DNA from: Segetibacter sp. 3557_3
GTDB taxonomy: Bacteria > Bacteroidota > Bacteroidia > Chitinophagales > Chitinophagaceae
DNA: 64,000 nucleotides
Direction of reading: 5' to 3'
Assembly: GCF_004354985.1 (NCBI RefSeq)
Contig: NZ_SMSK01000019.1
Location: 54,733 to 118,732 of the forward strand
The notes beneath the pieces are model-generated. The model did not search any database. It was not told the origin of the DNA and saw only the letters and a list, made by a program, of their open reading frames with translations. Shown here piece after piece: positions 8,961 to 18,746 of this stretch. Numbering within the stretch: the stretch's first letter is position 1; every line of letters begins with the position of its first letter. The translations under genes and the position numbers were made by a program.

Positions 8961-11420
8961 ATGAGCAGACTGATTTACGTGCTATTGGTATTGATCCCGC
9001 TGGTGGCTTTTACGAATAAGGCTCAGGCACAGGGAAGGGTTACGGGAGTAGTAAAAGATGAAAAAGGTAACGTGCTACCTGCAGTTACAGTTGCGTTGTT
9101 GCAATTACCGGCAAACACCGAAATTAAAACCGTGGTCTCCGACAAAGAGGGGGTATACGTGTTCATAGCTATTACAGCAGGAAAATACACCGTTTCCGCT
9201 TCCTCGGTCGGCCATGTAACCGCGAGCGCAAAAGCCTTTACGCTTTCAGCCGACCAAACCATTTCTGTTCCCGACCTTATCTTACCTGCAAGTCCAAAAG
9301 CGATGACCGACGTTACCGTGCAAACCAAACGGCCATTGATAGAAAATAAGATCGACAAGATGGTGGTTAATGTAGATGCCTCGCCTTCCAACGCAGGTGC
9401 TACTGCCATGGAAGTGCTGGAAAAGTCTCCGGGGATAACTGTTGACCGGGATGGAAACATCAGCCTTAAAGGCAAACAAGGGATCATTGTTTTAATGGAT
9501 GGGAAGCAAACATATCTAAGCGGGCAGGACCTCGCCAATCTGTTACGCAACATGCCGGCTAGTCAACTCGACCAGATAGAAATCATGACACAACCTTCAG
9601 CCAGGTACGATGCTGCGGGCAACTCAGGGATCATTAACCTGAGAACAAAGAAAAACAGCCAAGTGGGTTTTAATGGCAGCATAAGCTTATCCTATGTGCA
9701 GGGCCGTTACCCCAAAAGCCCGAATAGTTTCAACTTCAACTACAAAAAGGGAAAGTTTAATTTCTTTACCAACCTCAGTTATTCCTACTGGTCGGGTTTT
9801 AACGACCAACACCTCATCAGGAGATTTCATAACAACGGAGTTGTGGCCTCAGTATTCGATCAACAGGCTGACCAGAAAAACAGGAGCAGCAATTACAGCG
9901 GCAGGTTCGGGATGGATTATGCGATCAATAAAAAAACAACCATTGGCTTTTTAATTAATACCATCAACAATCCCAGCCATTGGGAAAACAAGGGCAAGGC
10001 CAATATACTCAGTAACCGCGGTGTAATCGATTCGTTTAATACTGCCGAAACGGTAAATAAGGGCAGTTGGAAAAATTTTGGTGCAGCCATTAATTTCAGG
10101 AGAATATTAGACACGAGCGGAAGTGAACTTACTGCAGATGCAGACGTAATCCGATACGATACCCGTAGCAATCAAACTTCTGATAATTTTAATTACCTCG
10201 CTGGCGGAACCCTCATCAGGAACCCTTTTCTTTTACGTGCAAACCTGCCGGCCGAAATCACCATTTATAGTGGCCGTGTTGATTATACCAGGCCATTGAA
10301 GAAGGGGGCAAAATTCGAAGCCGGTTTAAAAAGCAGCTATGTTTCCACCGATAACGATGCCCGGTATACCTTTTATGAACACAATGAAACCAAGTGGGTA
10401 CCCGATAATAGCCGCAGCAATCACTTTCTGTATAAAGAAAACATTAATGCAGCTTATATCAATTACAGCAGGCAGTACAAAAAGCTAGGCGTACAAACAG
10501 GCCTGAGAATGGAAAACACCATTTCCGAAGGTAAACAGTTTGGTAATCCGACACAAAAGGACACCACATTCAAAAAGAACTATACCCAGTTATTTCCAAC
10601 TGCTTACTTTAGCTATGCACTAAATGCCAACAACCAGTTCGGACTTTCTTACGGCCGGCGGGTGGAACGTCCCAATTACCAGGACATGAATCCATTTCAA
10701 TACTTCCTCGATCAGTATACTTTTCGCCAGGGTAATCCAAACTTAACTCCCCAATTTACACACAATGTTGAACTCACGCATATCTACCGTAAAGCCCTGA
10801 ACACAACGCTAAACTATACTTATACAACCGACATTTTAAACGACATTTTAAAGCAAAACGATCAAACAAAGGTTACTTACCAAACTAAAGAAAATGTAGC
10901 AAAACGCAGGACCCTCGGGCTTGCAGTTAGCTATAATGCACCTGTAACAAAATGGTGGACAACCAGCGTATTTGTAAACGTAAACAACAACCATTACCAG
11001 GGTCTTGTAAACAACCTTCCACTCGACGTTAGTCTGACATCGCTTATGGCAAATTCGAGTCAGCAGTTTCGCTTTGCTAAAACATGGACAGCTGAGGTAA
11101 CCGGTTTTTACCGTACCCGTTCACAGGAGACCGGGATGTTTTTAATTGAACCGATGGGTGTGGTATCCTTTGGCTTTGGTAAACAGCTCCTTAAGAACAA
11201 AGCCAGCCTTAAATTAAGCGTAACCGATCCTTTTTACATCCAACGAACAACTGTTATCATCGATTATGGAAACATCGATGCGGTGGTTTATAACAGGTGG
11301 GATAACAGGAGGGTTGGGCTAACCTTTACCTACCGGTTTAGCAAAGGTGAAAACATCCAGCAACGCCGTAAATCCAGCAGCGCACAGGAAGAACAAAACC
11401 GTGTGGGGGGCTCCAATTAA
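8961..11420 (+). CDS. outer-membrane beta-barrel receptor with carboxypeptidase-like and plug domains
   Basis: An 819-residue protein of the OMP_b-brl_3 type related to TonB-dependent receptors. The signal peptide covers residues 1-24 (cleavage after AQA). A carboxypeptidase-regulatory-like Ig fold runs about 25-110 (GRVTGVVKDEKGNVLPAV). A plug-like segment spans about 115-230 (ENKIDKMVVNVD, ATAMEVLEKSPGITVDRDGN, YDAAGNSGIINLRTKK). A 550-residue barrel follows, rich in Asn/Tyr/Thr strands, with FGLSYGRRVERPNYQDMNPF near 560. Substrate is unknown; no SusD-like partner is adjacent. A strong terminator follows at 11483. Confidence 0.92.
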   Translation: MSRLIYVLLVLIPLVAFTNKAQAQGRVTGVVKDEKGNVLPAVTVALLQLPANTEIKTVVSDKEGVYVFIAITAGKYTVSASSVGHVTASAKAFTLSADQTISVPDLILPASPKAMTDVTVQTKRPLIENKIDKMVVNVDASPSNAGATAMEVLEKSPGITVDRDGNISLKGKQGIIVLMDGKQTYLSGQDLANLLRNMPASQLDQIEIMTQPSARYDAAGNSGIINLRTKKNSQVGFNGSISLSYVQGRYPKSPNSFNFNYKKGKFNFFTNLSYSYWSGFNDQHLIRRFHNNGVVASVFDQQADQKNRSSNYSGRFGMDYAINKKTTIGFLINTINNPSHWENKGKANILSNRGVIDSFNTAETVNKGSWKNFGAAINFRRILDTSGSELTADADVIRYDTRSNQTSDNFNYLAGGTLIRNPFLLRANLPAEITIYSGRVDYTRPLKKGAKFEAGLKSSYVSTDNDARYTFYEHNETKWVPDNSRSNHFLYKENINAAYINYSRQYKKLGVQTGLRMENTISEGKQFGNPTQKDTTFKKNYTQLFPTAYFSYALNANNQFGLSYGRRVERPNYQDMNPFQYFLDQYTFRQGNPNLTPQFTHNVELTHIYRKALNTTLNYTYTTDILNDILKQNDQTKVTYQTKENVAKRRTLGLAVSYNAPVTKWWTTSVFVNVNNNHYQGLVNNLPLDVSLTSLMANSSQQFRFAKTWTAEVTGFYRTRSQETGMFLIEPMGVVSFGFGKQLLKNKASLKLSVTDPFYIQRTTVIIDYGNIDAVVYNRWDNRRVGLTFTYRFSKGENIQQRRKSSSAQEEQNRVGGSN

Positions 11421-11482
11421 CTGTATAGTTGTTGAATTCAAAATCCTTCAAGGTTAACCCCCATTCGCACGCTCACGAAATT

Positions 11483-11518
11483 AAAAAACCGGACACGATT
11501 TCGCATCCGGTTTTTTTT
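11483..11518 (+). terminator. intrinsic terminator after the 8961-11420 receptor gene
   Basis: AAAAAACCGGA pairs with TCCGGTTTTTT across a 12-base loop and is followed by further T residues. The A-run before the stem makes it usable from the minus strand too. Confidence 0.85.
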
Positions 11519-11547
11519 GTACTAAGCATTTGGTATCTCTTCAGCCC

Positions 11548-11594
11548 CGGTTGCCCGCCCGCTGCGCCGTCAGACGGGTTTCACTCCCTTGTAC
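11548..11594 (-). repeat. R element, long form, partial (copy 3)
   Basis: On the minus strand it begins GTACAAGGGAGTGAAACCCG, closely matching copy 1, followed by the GC-rich hairpin part (GCGCAGCGGGCGGGCAACC). The distal GATG...AAAAA half is not clearly recognisable. Confidence 0.55.
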
Positions 11595-11654
11595 TATTCT
11601 ATCGCTATTCAGCACGACATTAATACCGTTAAAGGTTAGTCAAGGCGAAGACTT

Positions 11655-12146
11655 TTACCTTGCCCAAAATGGAGGGGGCTCAACACCAAGTGAACGCAAA
11701 TAAACATATCCCTCTCCCCGATGGTGGATTTCATTATCGATAAAGTATAAGATCGATGAAATAACGGTTCCCTCGTATTGGCCGAAAGTCACGATCCGGT
11801 CGTGGAACTGTTGCTCTGGAATTTGCGTCCAATACGTATTGATGTCTTCCGAAGCTGTGTCCCATAACTCCAGGAGTTCCGCTTTGCTTTTTACATCCAG
11901 GTGCTCGTTCAAGGCTTCCGTTTTGCCACCGGTTATTTCTCTCAATCCCGGAACGCCTATGGCAAGTAGTTCCTGTACCATTGCAGCAAACGGACGCATA
12001 CCACCAATACTGTATTCGAAAAGTTCTTTTTCGGGAAAGGCGTCTATTACCCTTCTTGTGAGTCGCCTGTGACCCTGCCAGTGTTCAAGTAATTCTGCGC
12101 TGGTGATTACTTTAGCAATTTGGTTTTCTGTTGTTGTAGCGTTCAT
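11655..12146 (-). CDS. DinB-family protein
   Basis: A 163-residue cytoplasmic protein of the DinB/YfiT four-helix-bundle superfamily (PF05163). Helix 1 includes LLEHWQGHRRLTRRVIDAFPEKELF, and the final metal-ligand motif is NEIHHRGEGYVYLRSLG near residue 137, followed by the usual C-terminal PPPFW. The central GMRPFAAMVQELLAIGVPGL matches the second helix. These proteins are probably metal-dependent; the reaction is unknown. It stands alone between a repeat remnant and an oxidoreductase on the same strand. Confidence 0.9.
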   Translation of the reverse strand: MNATTTENQIAKVITSAELLEHWQGHRRLTRRVIDAFPEKELFEYSIGGMRPFAAMVQELLAIGVPGLREITGGKTEALNEHLDVKSKAELLELWDTASEDINTYWTQIPEQQFHDRIVTFGQYEGTVISSILYFIDNEIHHRGEGYVYLRSLGVEPPPFWAR

Positions 12147-12274
12147 ACGTGATGCTTTAGTTGTTTGAAATTTTATTATTCAAAACTAATTGCACCCACT
12201 GACAACAGTATGGCAGTCCTGTTCTGGCATCTTAAAAAACATTTTATCATTTAATCCTCTACCCGGTATCCCAT

Positions 12275-13303
12275 TTACCCGGTGGGTTTAACCACAACTT
12301 TGCCAACACTTTCTCCGCGTTGAAAAAGCCGGATCGCATCGTGCATCTCCCCGAAAGAAAACACATGGCCCACATGCTGGGGCTCGAGTTGCAACCCCTG
12401 TAATGCAACCAGCATTTCGTGCATCATATCCGTTTGTTCATACAGGTAAATAAGGTTGAACCCCATTAATGATTTATTCTGTGTAGGCAGTCGCAACGGA
12501 TCAATCTTCGGGCGGCGCAGGTATCTCCAGATCAGTTTAGGATAGTTTGGTGCAGAACCATGGGTAGTAAAACTCGCACTGCCGTAGGCAACCATTCTAG
12601 CCATAGGCGCCATTGCTCGCCAACCATCTTTTAAAATCTTACCACCAATACACTCCATCACGAGGTTTAGGGGCCGCCCCTCAAGCGCGCGCTGCAGTTT
12701 ATGGTAGAAATCAGCGTCCCTTACAATAACCTGGTCATAGCCTTCCTGCTCCCGGAGAAACTCCATCTTTTTTGAGTTGCCAACGGTCCCGATCGTATAG
12801 GCGTTAAACTTTTTACAGATTCGGTTTGCCATAATGCCTACACCTCCGGCAGCACTATGGATGAGCACCGTTTGGCCCTGCTTCAGGTTGCCAAGTTCTG
12901 TAAGCGCGTAAAATGCAGTTAGTCCCTGCACCAGGAATCCGGCACCCTGCTCAAAACTCCACGTGTCAGGAAGTGGAATAACATATCGATGATTGATGTT
13001 GATGTGCGAAACATAACCGCCAAACTTTGTTGCACCCATTACCTTGTCACCGATGTTCCACTCTTCTACTGACTCACCAACTGCGATAATCCCCCCCGAA
13101 AACTCAAGACCGGGTATAAAGGAACCCTTCGGGGTTGCACTATACAATCCCTGCATTGCAAACACATCTGCGAAGTTTAACCCAACCGCATGTACCTGTA
13201 CACAAACCTCCCCTGGTGCTGGTTCGTTTAACCCTTCCGTTTGCAGTTTGAGATTCCTGATCGATCCTGCTTTTGGCATACGGTAGACTTGTCTGTTGAT
13301 CAT
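12275..13303 (-). CDS. zinc-less MDR oxidoreductase (quinone reductase / VAT-1-like)
   Basis: A 342-residue medium-chain dehydrogenase/reductase. The N-terminal GroES-like domain has PGEVCVQVHAVGLNFADV and PGLEFSGGIIAVGESVEEW, and lacks the catalytic Cys/His zinc ligands of alcohol dehydrogenases. The Rossmann nucleotide site is VLIHSAAGGVGIMANRICK near residues 145-163, typical for NADPH. The C-terminal SVGKVVVKPTG ending is standard for quinone oxidoreductase-like members. Substrate is unknown. It starts at ATG 13303. Confidence 0.9.
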   Translation of the reverse strand: MINRQVYRMPKAGSIRNLKLQTEGLNEPAPGEVCVQVHAVGLNFADVFAMQGLYSATPKGSFIPGLEFSGGIIAVGESVEEWNIGDKVMGATKFGGYVSHININHRYVIPLPDTWSFEQGAGFLVQGLTAFYALTELGNLKQGQTVLIHSAAGGVGIMANRICKKFNAYTIGTVGNSKKMEFLREQEGYDQVIVRDADFYHKLQRALEGRPLNLVMECIGGKILKDGWRAMAPMARMVAYGSASFTTHGSAPNYPKLIWRYLRRPKIDPLRLPTQNKSLMGFNLIYLYEQTDMMHEMLVALQGLQLEPQHVGHVFSFGEMHDAIRLFQRGESVGKVVVKPTG

Positions 13304-13544
13304 GTAACTCAGTATTGATGATTGTATCTATTATTGTTCTTCCATAATGCCTGTACGGCTTCAGCTTGCTCGCAAAGTTCCTGTACTGATCACCCGTTCA
13401 ACCCCAACACGAACCTTGATGACCCCAGTACATGATCCTCAACTTTCATGCGCGAACGCCCCAATGCGAGTATCGCCTGTTATGAACTTGCAGCATAGCT
13501 TTTGCGGAGATATTTACTTACCATAAATAATGTAATTTAATACC

Positions 13545-14681
13545 ATGAAGCATACTCCATCAACAACTCTCTTCAACGGTCCATACTCAGAATCACGTCG
13601 CGACGCGCTTAAAACACTCCTTTCTGCCGGTGCGTTGCTGGCCTTATCGCCCCTTTCCGCTATTCCGGTGCAACGGAAAAAAGATCGCCTTGGTGTTGCA
13701 CTCGTTGGTTTGGGTTACTATAGCACCGACCTACTTGCACCGGCACTTCAGCAAACTAAAAATTGTTACCTCGCCGGCATAGTTACCGGCACACCCTCAA
13801 AGGCAGAAAGCTGGAAAAAACAGTATAATATACCGGATAAGAACATATACAACTACCAGAACTTCGACCAGGTAGCTAACAATCCCGATATAGATGTTAT
13901 TTATGTTGTGCTTCCACCATCCATGCATAAAGAATATGTAATCAGGGCCGCAAATGCGGGTAAACATGTCTGGTGCGAAAAGCCGATGGCCATCACCGCC
14001 GCAGAGTGCCAGGCGATGATTGATGCGTGCAATAAAAACAAGGTGAAGCTTGCAATAGGCTATCGCCTTCAACATGAACAGAATACCCAGGAATACCGGG
14101 CAATCATTCATCAAAAGCTGCTGGGTAATGTGCAAAAGGTCAGCTGTGGGGCAGGTTACTACGATAGCCGGACCACCCATTGGAAACAAAATAAGGCCCT
14201 CGGCGGCGGGGTTCTGTACGATATGGGCGTTTACGCGATCCAGGGTGCACGTATGGGCACGGGAATGGAACCTATTGCTGTTGTCTCTGCCAGAACATCA
14301 ACCACGCGGCCGGAGGTGTACAAAAATGGCCTTGATGAAACCACTACGGCAACGCTTGAATTCGCGGGTGGAGTTATGGCCGACATTAAAACAAGCTTTG
14401 GAGAAAACGTCAACTTCCTGGATGTTACCTGCCAGAAAGGTGTCATCAAAGTGGCGCCTTACCAGGCCTATTCTGGTCTGAAAGTCACAAGTCCGCTTGG
14501 AGAAATTTACCACCGTTACCAGGTGCCGTTTCAACAAGCAAAACAAATGGATGATGACGCCCTTTCGATCATGCAGGGCAAACCCATGCTTGTGCCAGGT
14601 GAAGAGGGTTTGCGCGACATCAGGATTGTGGAAGCCATTTATAAATCAGCACAAAGCGGGCAGCGCGTGAAGCTGGCATAA
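13545..14681 (+). CDS. exported Gfo/Idh/MocA-family NAD(P)-dependent oxidoreductase
   Basis: A 378-residue protein. The N-terminus has a twin-arginine-like export signal (ESRRDALKTLLSAGALLALS, residues 17-36). The Rossmann motif is VALVGLGYYSTDLLAPAL at about 51-68. EKPMA, the family's conserved active-site Lys-Pro motif, follows near 145, and the C-terminal domain contains GGGVLYDMGVYAIQGARMGTG. The sequence resembles periplasmic glucose-fructose oxidoreductases, which keep a tightly bound cofactor. Sugar substrate is unknown. A sugar isomerase-like gene with a similar export signal lies 2.2 kb away. Confidence 0.92.
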   Translation: MKHTPSTTLFNGPYSESRRDALKTLLSAGALLALSPLSAIPVQRKKDRLGVALVGLGYYSTDLLAPALQQTKNCYLAGIVTGTPSKAESWKKQYNIPDKNIYNYQNFDQVANNPDIDVIYVVLPPSMHKEYVIRAANAGKHVWCEKPMAITAAECQAMIDACNKNKVKLAIGYRLQHEQNTQEYRAIIHQKLLGNVQKVSCGAGYYDSRTTHWKQNKALGGGVLYDMGVYAIQGARMGTGMEPIAVVSARTSTTRPEVYKNGLDETTTATLEFAGGVMADIKTSFGENVNFLDVTCQKGVIKVAPYQAYSGLKVTSPLGEIYHRYQVPFQQAKQMDDDALSIMQGKPMLVPGEEGLRDIRIVEAIYKSAQSGQRVKLA

Positions 14682-14704
14682 ACGGGGGAATGGCCGTTAA
14701 ACGA

Positions 14705-15517
14705 TCAGTCTTTATCGGGATCATAATATCGCCCAAGTAAAAACATAAACAAACCATAAGCAACCGTTCCAATTGCAACAACAATAAAACTGGTGTGCCC
14801 GATATGATCCCCGAGGAAGTCGAATGCTTTGTCGGTATTGACTACCTCGTCTGCATTTTTGTATAGGCCTGCCCTGATGAAGAAGATACCGGTTATACCT
14901 ACAATGATACCCCGGGAACAATACCCCATCCAGGCCAATACAGAGATGGATTTCTTATAAAACGGTTTTAACCGATCGATGTCCAGCCTTTCCAGGTATG
15001 TTTTCGAGAACAGGTAGATAAATTGTACAAAGGCTGTGATACAGATCAGTATTCCAACAGCAACGATGAGTCCGGCACCATCATTTTCACGGATAAGTTT
15101 CTGAATGAGTTCATGCTGCGCATCAGATTGCGTGTCTCGCCCAGCGCCCCTGGTAAACAGCGTTTTGATGGCCGACCATGCTATCAGCGCATCTGCGATA
15201 CTGCTGAACAGGATGCCGGTGCGCCGGGCTATTCCCTTAGCATTTTTTCCATACCCGTATGGATCGGTAACGGTTTCATAGATACGCCAACTGATGTACG
15301 ACAACAGGCCCAATACAATGATCCAGATGATTATTGTGCCGGCAGTGCTTTTACGAAGGAAGGCCATCAGGCTGCTCTCATCGGCACCGCCATCCTGTAA
15401 TTTAAAAAAAGACAGTAATGCGATTACGCCTATAAACGTATAAAGCAGACCATTCGATATGCAGCCGTAAACGGCTAACATGCGCACGAAAGACCTTTTA
15501 TGATTTCTTTCAATCAT
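14705..15517 (-). CDS. DUF1206 membrane protein
   Basis: A 270-residue integral membrane protein with six hydrophobic helices arranged as three similar two-helix units, as in DUF1206. Repeating YGCISNGLLYTFIGVIAL, ARRTGILFSSIADALIAWSA and MGYCSRGIIVGITGIFFIRAG segments mark the three units. Function is unknown for the family. It converges with the oxidoreductase gene, leaving only 23 bases between the stop codons. Confidence 0.9.
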   Translation of the reverse strand: MIERNHKRSFVRMLAVYGCISNGLLYTFIGVIALLSFFKLQDGGADESSLMAFLRKSTAGTIIIWIIVLGLLSYISWRIYETVTDPYGYGKNAKGIARRTGILFSSIADALIAWSAIKTLFTRGAGRDTQSDAQHELIQKLIRENDGAGLIVAVGILICITAFVQFIYLFSKTYLERLDIDRLKPFYKKSISVLAWMGYCSRGIIVGITGIFFIRAGLYKNADEVVNTDKAFDFLGDHIGHTSFIVVAIGTVAYGLFMFLLGRYYDPDKD

Positions 15518-15683
15518 CCTTGCGGGTTATGCAACCTTGTAATGCTTTAAACTTACAAGTGGATGGTTAAAGATCGTGCTTATAATGTTGCGGCTAACCG
15601 CTTGACATACGCAGTATTGCTAAATGAAGGCGGGATGCTGTATATTTAGGAACAACCCCCACCCTGGTCTCATCCCCTTGTTT

Positions 15684-16493
15684 ATGATAACCCGTCTATT
15701 CCTGAAACTAACCGACTATCCTGCTTTTAGAAGGCTGGTTTGGAAGCCGGTTTACGAATTATTGGCAAAGTACTTCAGGTCGAAAGAATGGTCGCTCATG
15801 AATTACGGTTATGCGCCTTCTCCCGGTGAACCATTATTGACCTTACACCCCCAGGACAAAGTAAATCGGTATCCTATCCAATTGTATTATTACCTCGCAG
15901 TGAAGGTGCGGCTCGGTGGCTGCGACGTGCTTGAAGTGGGCAGCGGCCGTGGTGGCGGGGCGGCATGCCTGAAAACCTATCTCGATCCGAAAAGTATTAC
16001 GGGGCTCGATATCGCCGGCAATGCAGTTGAACTTGCCAATGAATATTTTGGTTCAGCAGGTATTTCATTTGTGCGGGGTAGTGCAGAGCAGTTGCCATTT
16101 GCAGACGAATCTTTTGATGTGGTCATCAACATTGAATCGTCGCATACTTATGGGTCGGTACCACAATTTTTATCAGAGGTTAAAAGAGTGTTGCGACCGG
16201 GCGGCTACCTGTTGTGTGCCGATATCAGAACCAAATCAGACATGGTATTATTCACCCAGCAATTGAAAACGTGCGGGCTAAGGATGGAGCTGCAGGAAGA
16301 CATCAGCGATAATGTACGACGCGCTATTGAACTGGAAGAACCCATAAAGCAGCAGCGGATAACTGAGCACATTCCAAAAAGCCTGCAGCCAATTTTTAAG
16401 CAATTTGCAGGCGTAAAGGGTTCGAAGGCTCACCTGCAACTGGCAAGTGGTGAGCTCAGGTATTTTCGCTTCGTATTACAAAAGCCGCTTTAA
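15684..16493 (+). CDS. class I SAM-dependent methyltransferase
   Basis: A 269-residue methyltransferase. I choose ATG 15684 because an upstream in-frame ATG at 15624 lies before a -7-like TATATTTA (15641-15648) and adds a Cys/Pro-rich tail without homology. Motif I is VLEVGSGRGGGAACL near residue 84, followed by ITGLDIAGNAVELA, then SAEQLPFADESFDVVINIES and LRPGGYLLCADIR (motifs post I, II and III). The N-terminal segment resembles lipid or small-molecule methyltransferases of the phthiotriol type. Substrate is not deducible. The start choice is moderately certain. Confidence 0.9.
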   Translation: MITRLFLKLTDYPAFRRLVWKPVYELLAKYFRSKEWSLMNYGYAPSPGEPLLTLHPQDKVNRYPIQLYYYLAVKVRLGGCDVLEVGSGRGGGAACLKTYLDPKSITGLDIAGNAVELANEYFGSAGISFVRGSAEQLPFADESFDVVINIESSHTYGSVPQFLSEVKRVLRPGGYLLCADIRTKSDMVLFTQQLKTCGLRMELQEDISDNVRRAIELEEPIKQQRITEHIPKSLQPIFKQFAGVKGSKAHLQLASGELRYFRFVLQKPL

Positions 16494-16875
16494 TTGGTAC
16501 GGGATTTTGCACGATTATCAACGTTGAATTAAATTCTCCTCGGGCTTTCTTTGCCTTGCCAATATTCCGGTTCACCTATATTATTAACTGATACCACTGT
16601 CGCGGTAATCCTGGAAAGCTAGTTCCAGTTGGCTCGTGGTGTAGCTAAAACAGTTGCACAAAGAACTAAAATTTGAACGGAGCGTCGCAAGCAAAGTCGC
16701 CCGAAGATCAACTGCCGGTCACCAAAAAATCCTTAAGGATAGATTTCATTACTCCAGCTTTCATCCGTTGGTATTTAGCAAGAAAACTGTTTTCCATAAA
16801 ACACAGCTCCTGGCAAGGAAATAAGATCATTGATTGACGGTCTTCATTTTTAAATATACATTTTTAAATTCCTGC
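16494..16875. other. intergenic region without clear feature
   Basis: About 380 bases between convergent genes. I see no strong terminator, tRNA or ORF with an ATG. A segment near 16674-16710 with GAACGGAGCGTCGC resembles part of the R-family GC-rich core (compare 26990-27003 read on the minus strand), but the match is too short to call. Confidence 0.35.
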
Positions 16876-17757
16876 TCACCTGCGCATTGGCTTGCCTGCG
16901 GTAAGCAATGCTTTTGCATACCCGATTGTTTCGGCGACTGCTGGTATGGGGTCGTTTTCCCACCCTTCAAATTCGATGCTTACGAGCCTGTCGTAACGGA
17001 TTTTTCGAAGCGATCGAACAATTGAAGGGAGATCGAGTACACCCCGCCCCGCCTCAATGGTACTGCCGTTAGGTTCCGTTGAATTGATGTCTTTAAAGTG
17101 CAGGTCGTACAGCCTTTCTTTACATTTTATAATGGCTTCTGCGGGATTTACTTTAGCCCTTGCCGTATGACCTACATCGATACAAAGACCAATGCGCTCA
17201 TCATATCCCCGGACGGCTTTCATAACATCGTATGGAGAAGGAAATCGCTTGTCTTCGGGACCATGGTTATGAATGGCGAGCTGGATATCAAACTCCTTTA
17301 CCATTCGATCGAGAATGGGCATTGAGTCGGGGTGGGGACTGCAAACAATAGCCGGCATATTACAGTCTTTGGCGTATTGAAATGCCTGCCGGATGTTTGC
17401 TTCATCGTTCTGCATGGTGATGTTACCGCAGCTTAAAGGGGTAATCCCGGCTTCCTTTAGCTTTTCCATTGCAGCCTGTCTTTCGGCAGTGGTACTGTTG
17501 AGCGGAAGGTGAAAATCCTTTATAGAGATATAATGAAGGTTTAAACGCTTCATCGCTTTAATTGTATCGTCGAGGCTAAGCTTCCTAAACGTATAGGATG
17601 CTATACCAACTTTAAAGTTGTCCCACTCCGAGTCATCGGCAGGTAAGTTGAAGTTGTACTGGGATGGAGACGCAGTAGCCTGGCCCAGGAGGGAGGTGCC
17701 AACTGCGGCGAACAATCCATGTTTAATTGCCAACCGGCGGGAAAGGGATGTTTTCAT
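16876..17757 (-). CDS. exported sugar phosphate isomerase/epimerase-like TIM-barrel protein
   Basis: A 293-residue protein of the xylose isomerase-like TIM-barrel family (AP_endonuc_2). The N-terminus (SLSRRLAIKHGLFAAVGTSLLG) is a twin-arginine-like signal. Metal-site motifs include HNHGPED near residue 170, GLCIDVGHTARAKVNPAEA near 196, DLHFKDIN near 225 and SIEFEGWENDP near 265. Such exported members often act with Gfo/Idh/MocA oxidoreductases in keto-sugar pathways; one is encoded at 13545. The reaction is not assigned. Confidence 0.88.
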   Translation of the reverse strand: MKTSLSRRLAIKHGLFAAVGTSLLGQATASPSQYNFNLPADDSEWDNFKVGIASYTFRKLSLDDTIKAMKRLNLHYISIKDFHLPLNSTTAERQAAMEKLKEAGITPLSCGNITMQNDEANIRQAFQYAKDCNMPAIVCSPHPDSMPILDRMVKEFDIQLAIHNHGPEDKRFPSPYDVMKAVRGYDERIGLCIDVGHTARAKVNPAEAIIKCKERLYDLHFKDINSTEPNGSTIEAGRGVLDLPSIVRSLRKIRYDRLVSIEFEGWENDPIPAVAETIGYAKALLTAGKPMRR

Positions 17758-18010
17758 GGCAAGAATTTGCGAGGAAATTAGGTAAAATAAACGAGGTTGA
17801 AACAGTTGACGTTTACGATGTGGTGTTGCTGATTTAAAAAACTTTGTATTCGGGTTTTCGCCTTAAGTGTAATCACTATCTGTACTTTCCTGGTTGTCAT
17901 TGCCCCTACTCATATGGAGGTGAATGTGGAAAACTTAAGTGCTGCAATACTAAAAATATTAGTAATTATGCTAAATAAATGAGTTCGGAATTGGGATTAA
18001 ACTATTGTTC

Positions 18011-18745
18011 ATGGAGGCACAAAAGTCAGATATCATCCGCCAGTTGCAGAAAGACATTTTGTTGCTGCAAGGGTTTAAAGCCTGTACTACGGGTACGGTA
18101 GTAGATGTTGGACTAGGACCCGTGAATATGGCTTTTCCTAATGAGACTTTTCCGCTTGGCGCCGTTCATGAATTTATCAGCACAAGCCAGGAGGAGACTG
18201 CCGCAACGGGAGGATTTATTTCCGGGCTGCTCTCGCCACTCATGCGCAACAATGGGGTTACGCTCTGGATCAGCAGGAACCGGATGCTGTTTCCACCTTC
18301 ACTTAAATTTTTCGGGATCGATCCCGCACGTTTCATATTTGTTGATCTGCATAAAGAGTCGGATGTAATCTGGGCAATTGAAGAGGGATTAAAGTGTGAT
18401 GGTCTTGCTGCTGTTGTGGGAGAGTTAGCCGATATAAGTTTTACCGCTTCCCGCCGGCTTCAATTAGCTGTTGAGCAAAGCAAGGTAACCGGGTTTATCA
18501 TCCGGCAACAGCCCCGCAAACTTGCGGTTACTGCTTGTGTTAGCCAATGGAAAATCAGCCCTGTTCCCGGTGATGCAATTGAGGACCTTCCCGGTGTTGG
18601 TTTTGCCCGTTGGAAGGTGACGTTGTTAAAAGTGCGCAATGGCAAACCGGGGAGCTGGGAGCTCGACTGGGCCGCCGGAAAGTTCCGCCATGTTCCGCAA
18701 AAAGCGGCAGCTATCGCACCCGCCGAAATGCGCAAAACAGGATAG
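18011..18745 (+). CDS. imuA: ImuA-like protein of the translesion mutasome
   Basis: A 244-residue RecA/SulA-like protein starting at ATG 18011; the TTG two codons upstream is not needed. Recognisable parts are the N-terminal helix (IIRQLQKDILLLQGF), FPLGAVHEFISTSQEETAATGGFISGLLSPLM, and LWISRNRMLFPPSLKFFGIDPARFIFVDLHKESDVIWAIEEGLKC. ImuA family members support ImuB and DnaE2 in error-prone bypass of DNA damage. The imuB start lies one base after this stop codon, implying co-transcription and probably coupled translation. Sequence identity within the family is low, so the symbol rests largely on context. Confidence 0.9.
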   Translation: MEAQKSDIIRQLQKDILLLQGFKACTTGTVVDVGLGPVNMAFPNETFPLGAVHEFISTSQEETAATGGFISGLLSPLMRNNGVTLWISRNRMLFPPSLKFFGIDPARFIFVDLHKESDVIWAIEEGLKCDGLAAVVGELADISFTASRRLQLAVEQSKVTGFIIRQQPRKLAVTACVSQWKISPVPGDAIEDLPGVGFARWKVTLLKVRNGKPGSWELDWAAGKFRHVPQKAAAIAPAEMRKTG

Positions 18746-18746
18746 T

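Noticed and set aside
16660..16830. Possible transposase remnant (open frame with FERSVASKVARR)
   Set aside because: No ATG, only about 56 codons, and no transposase motif can be recognised.
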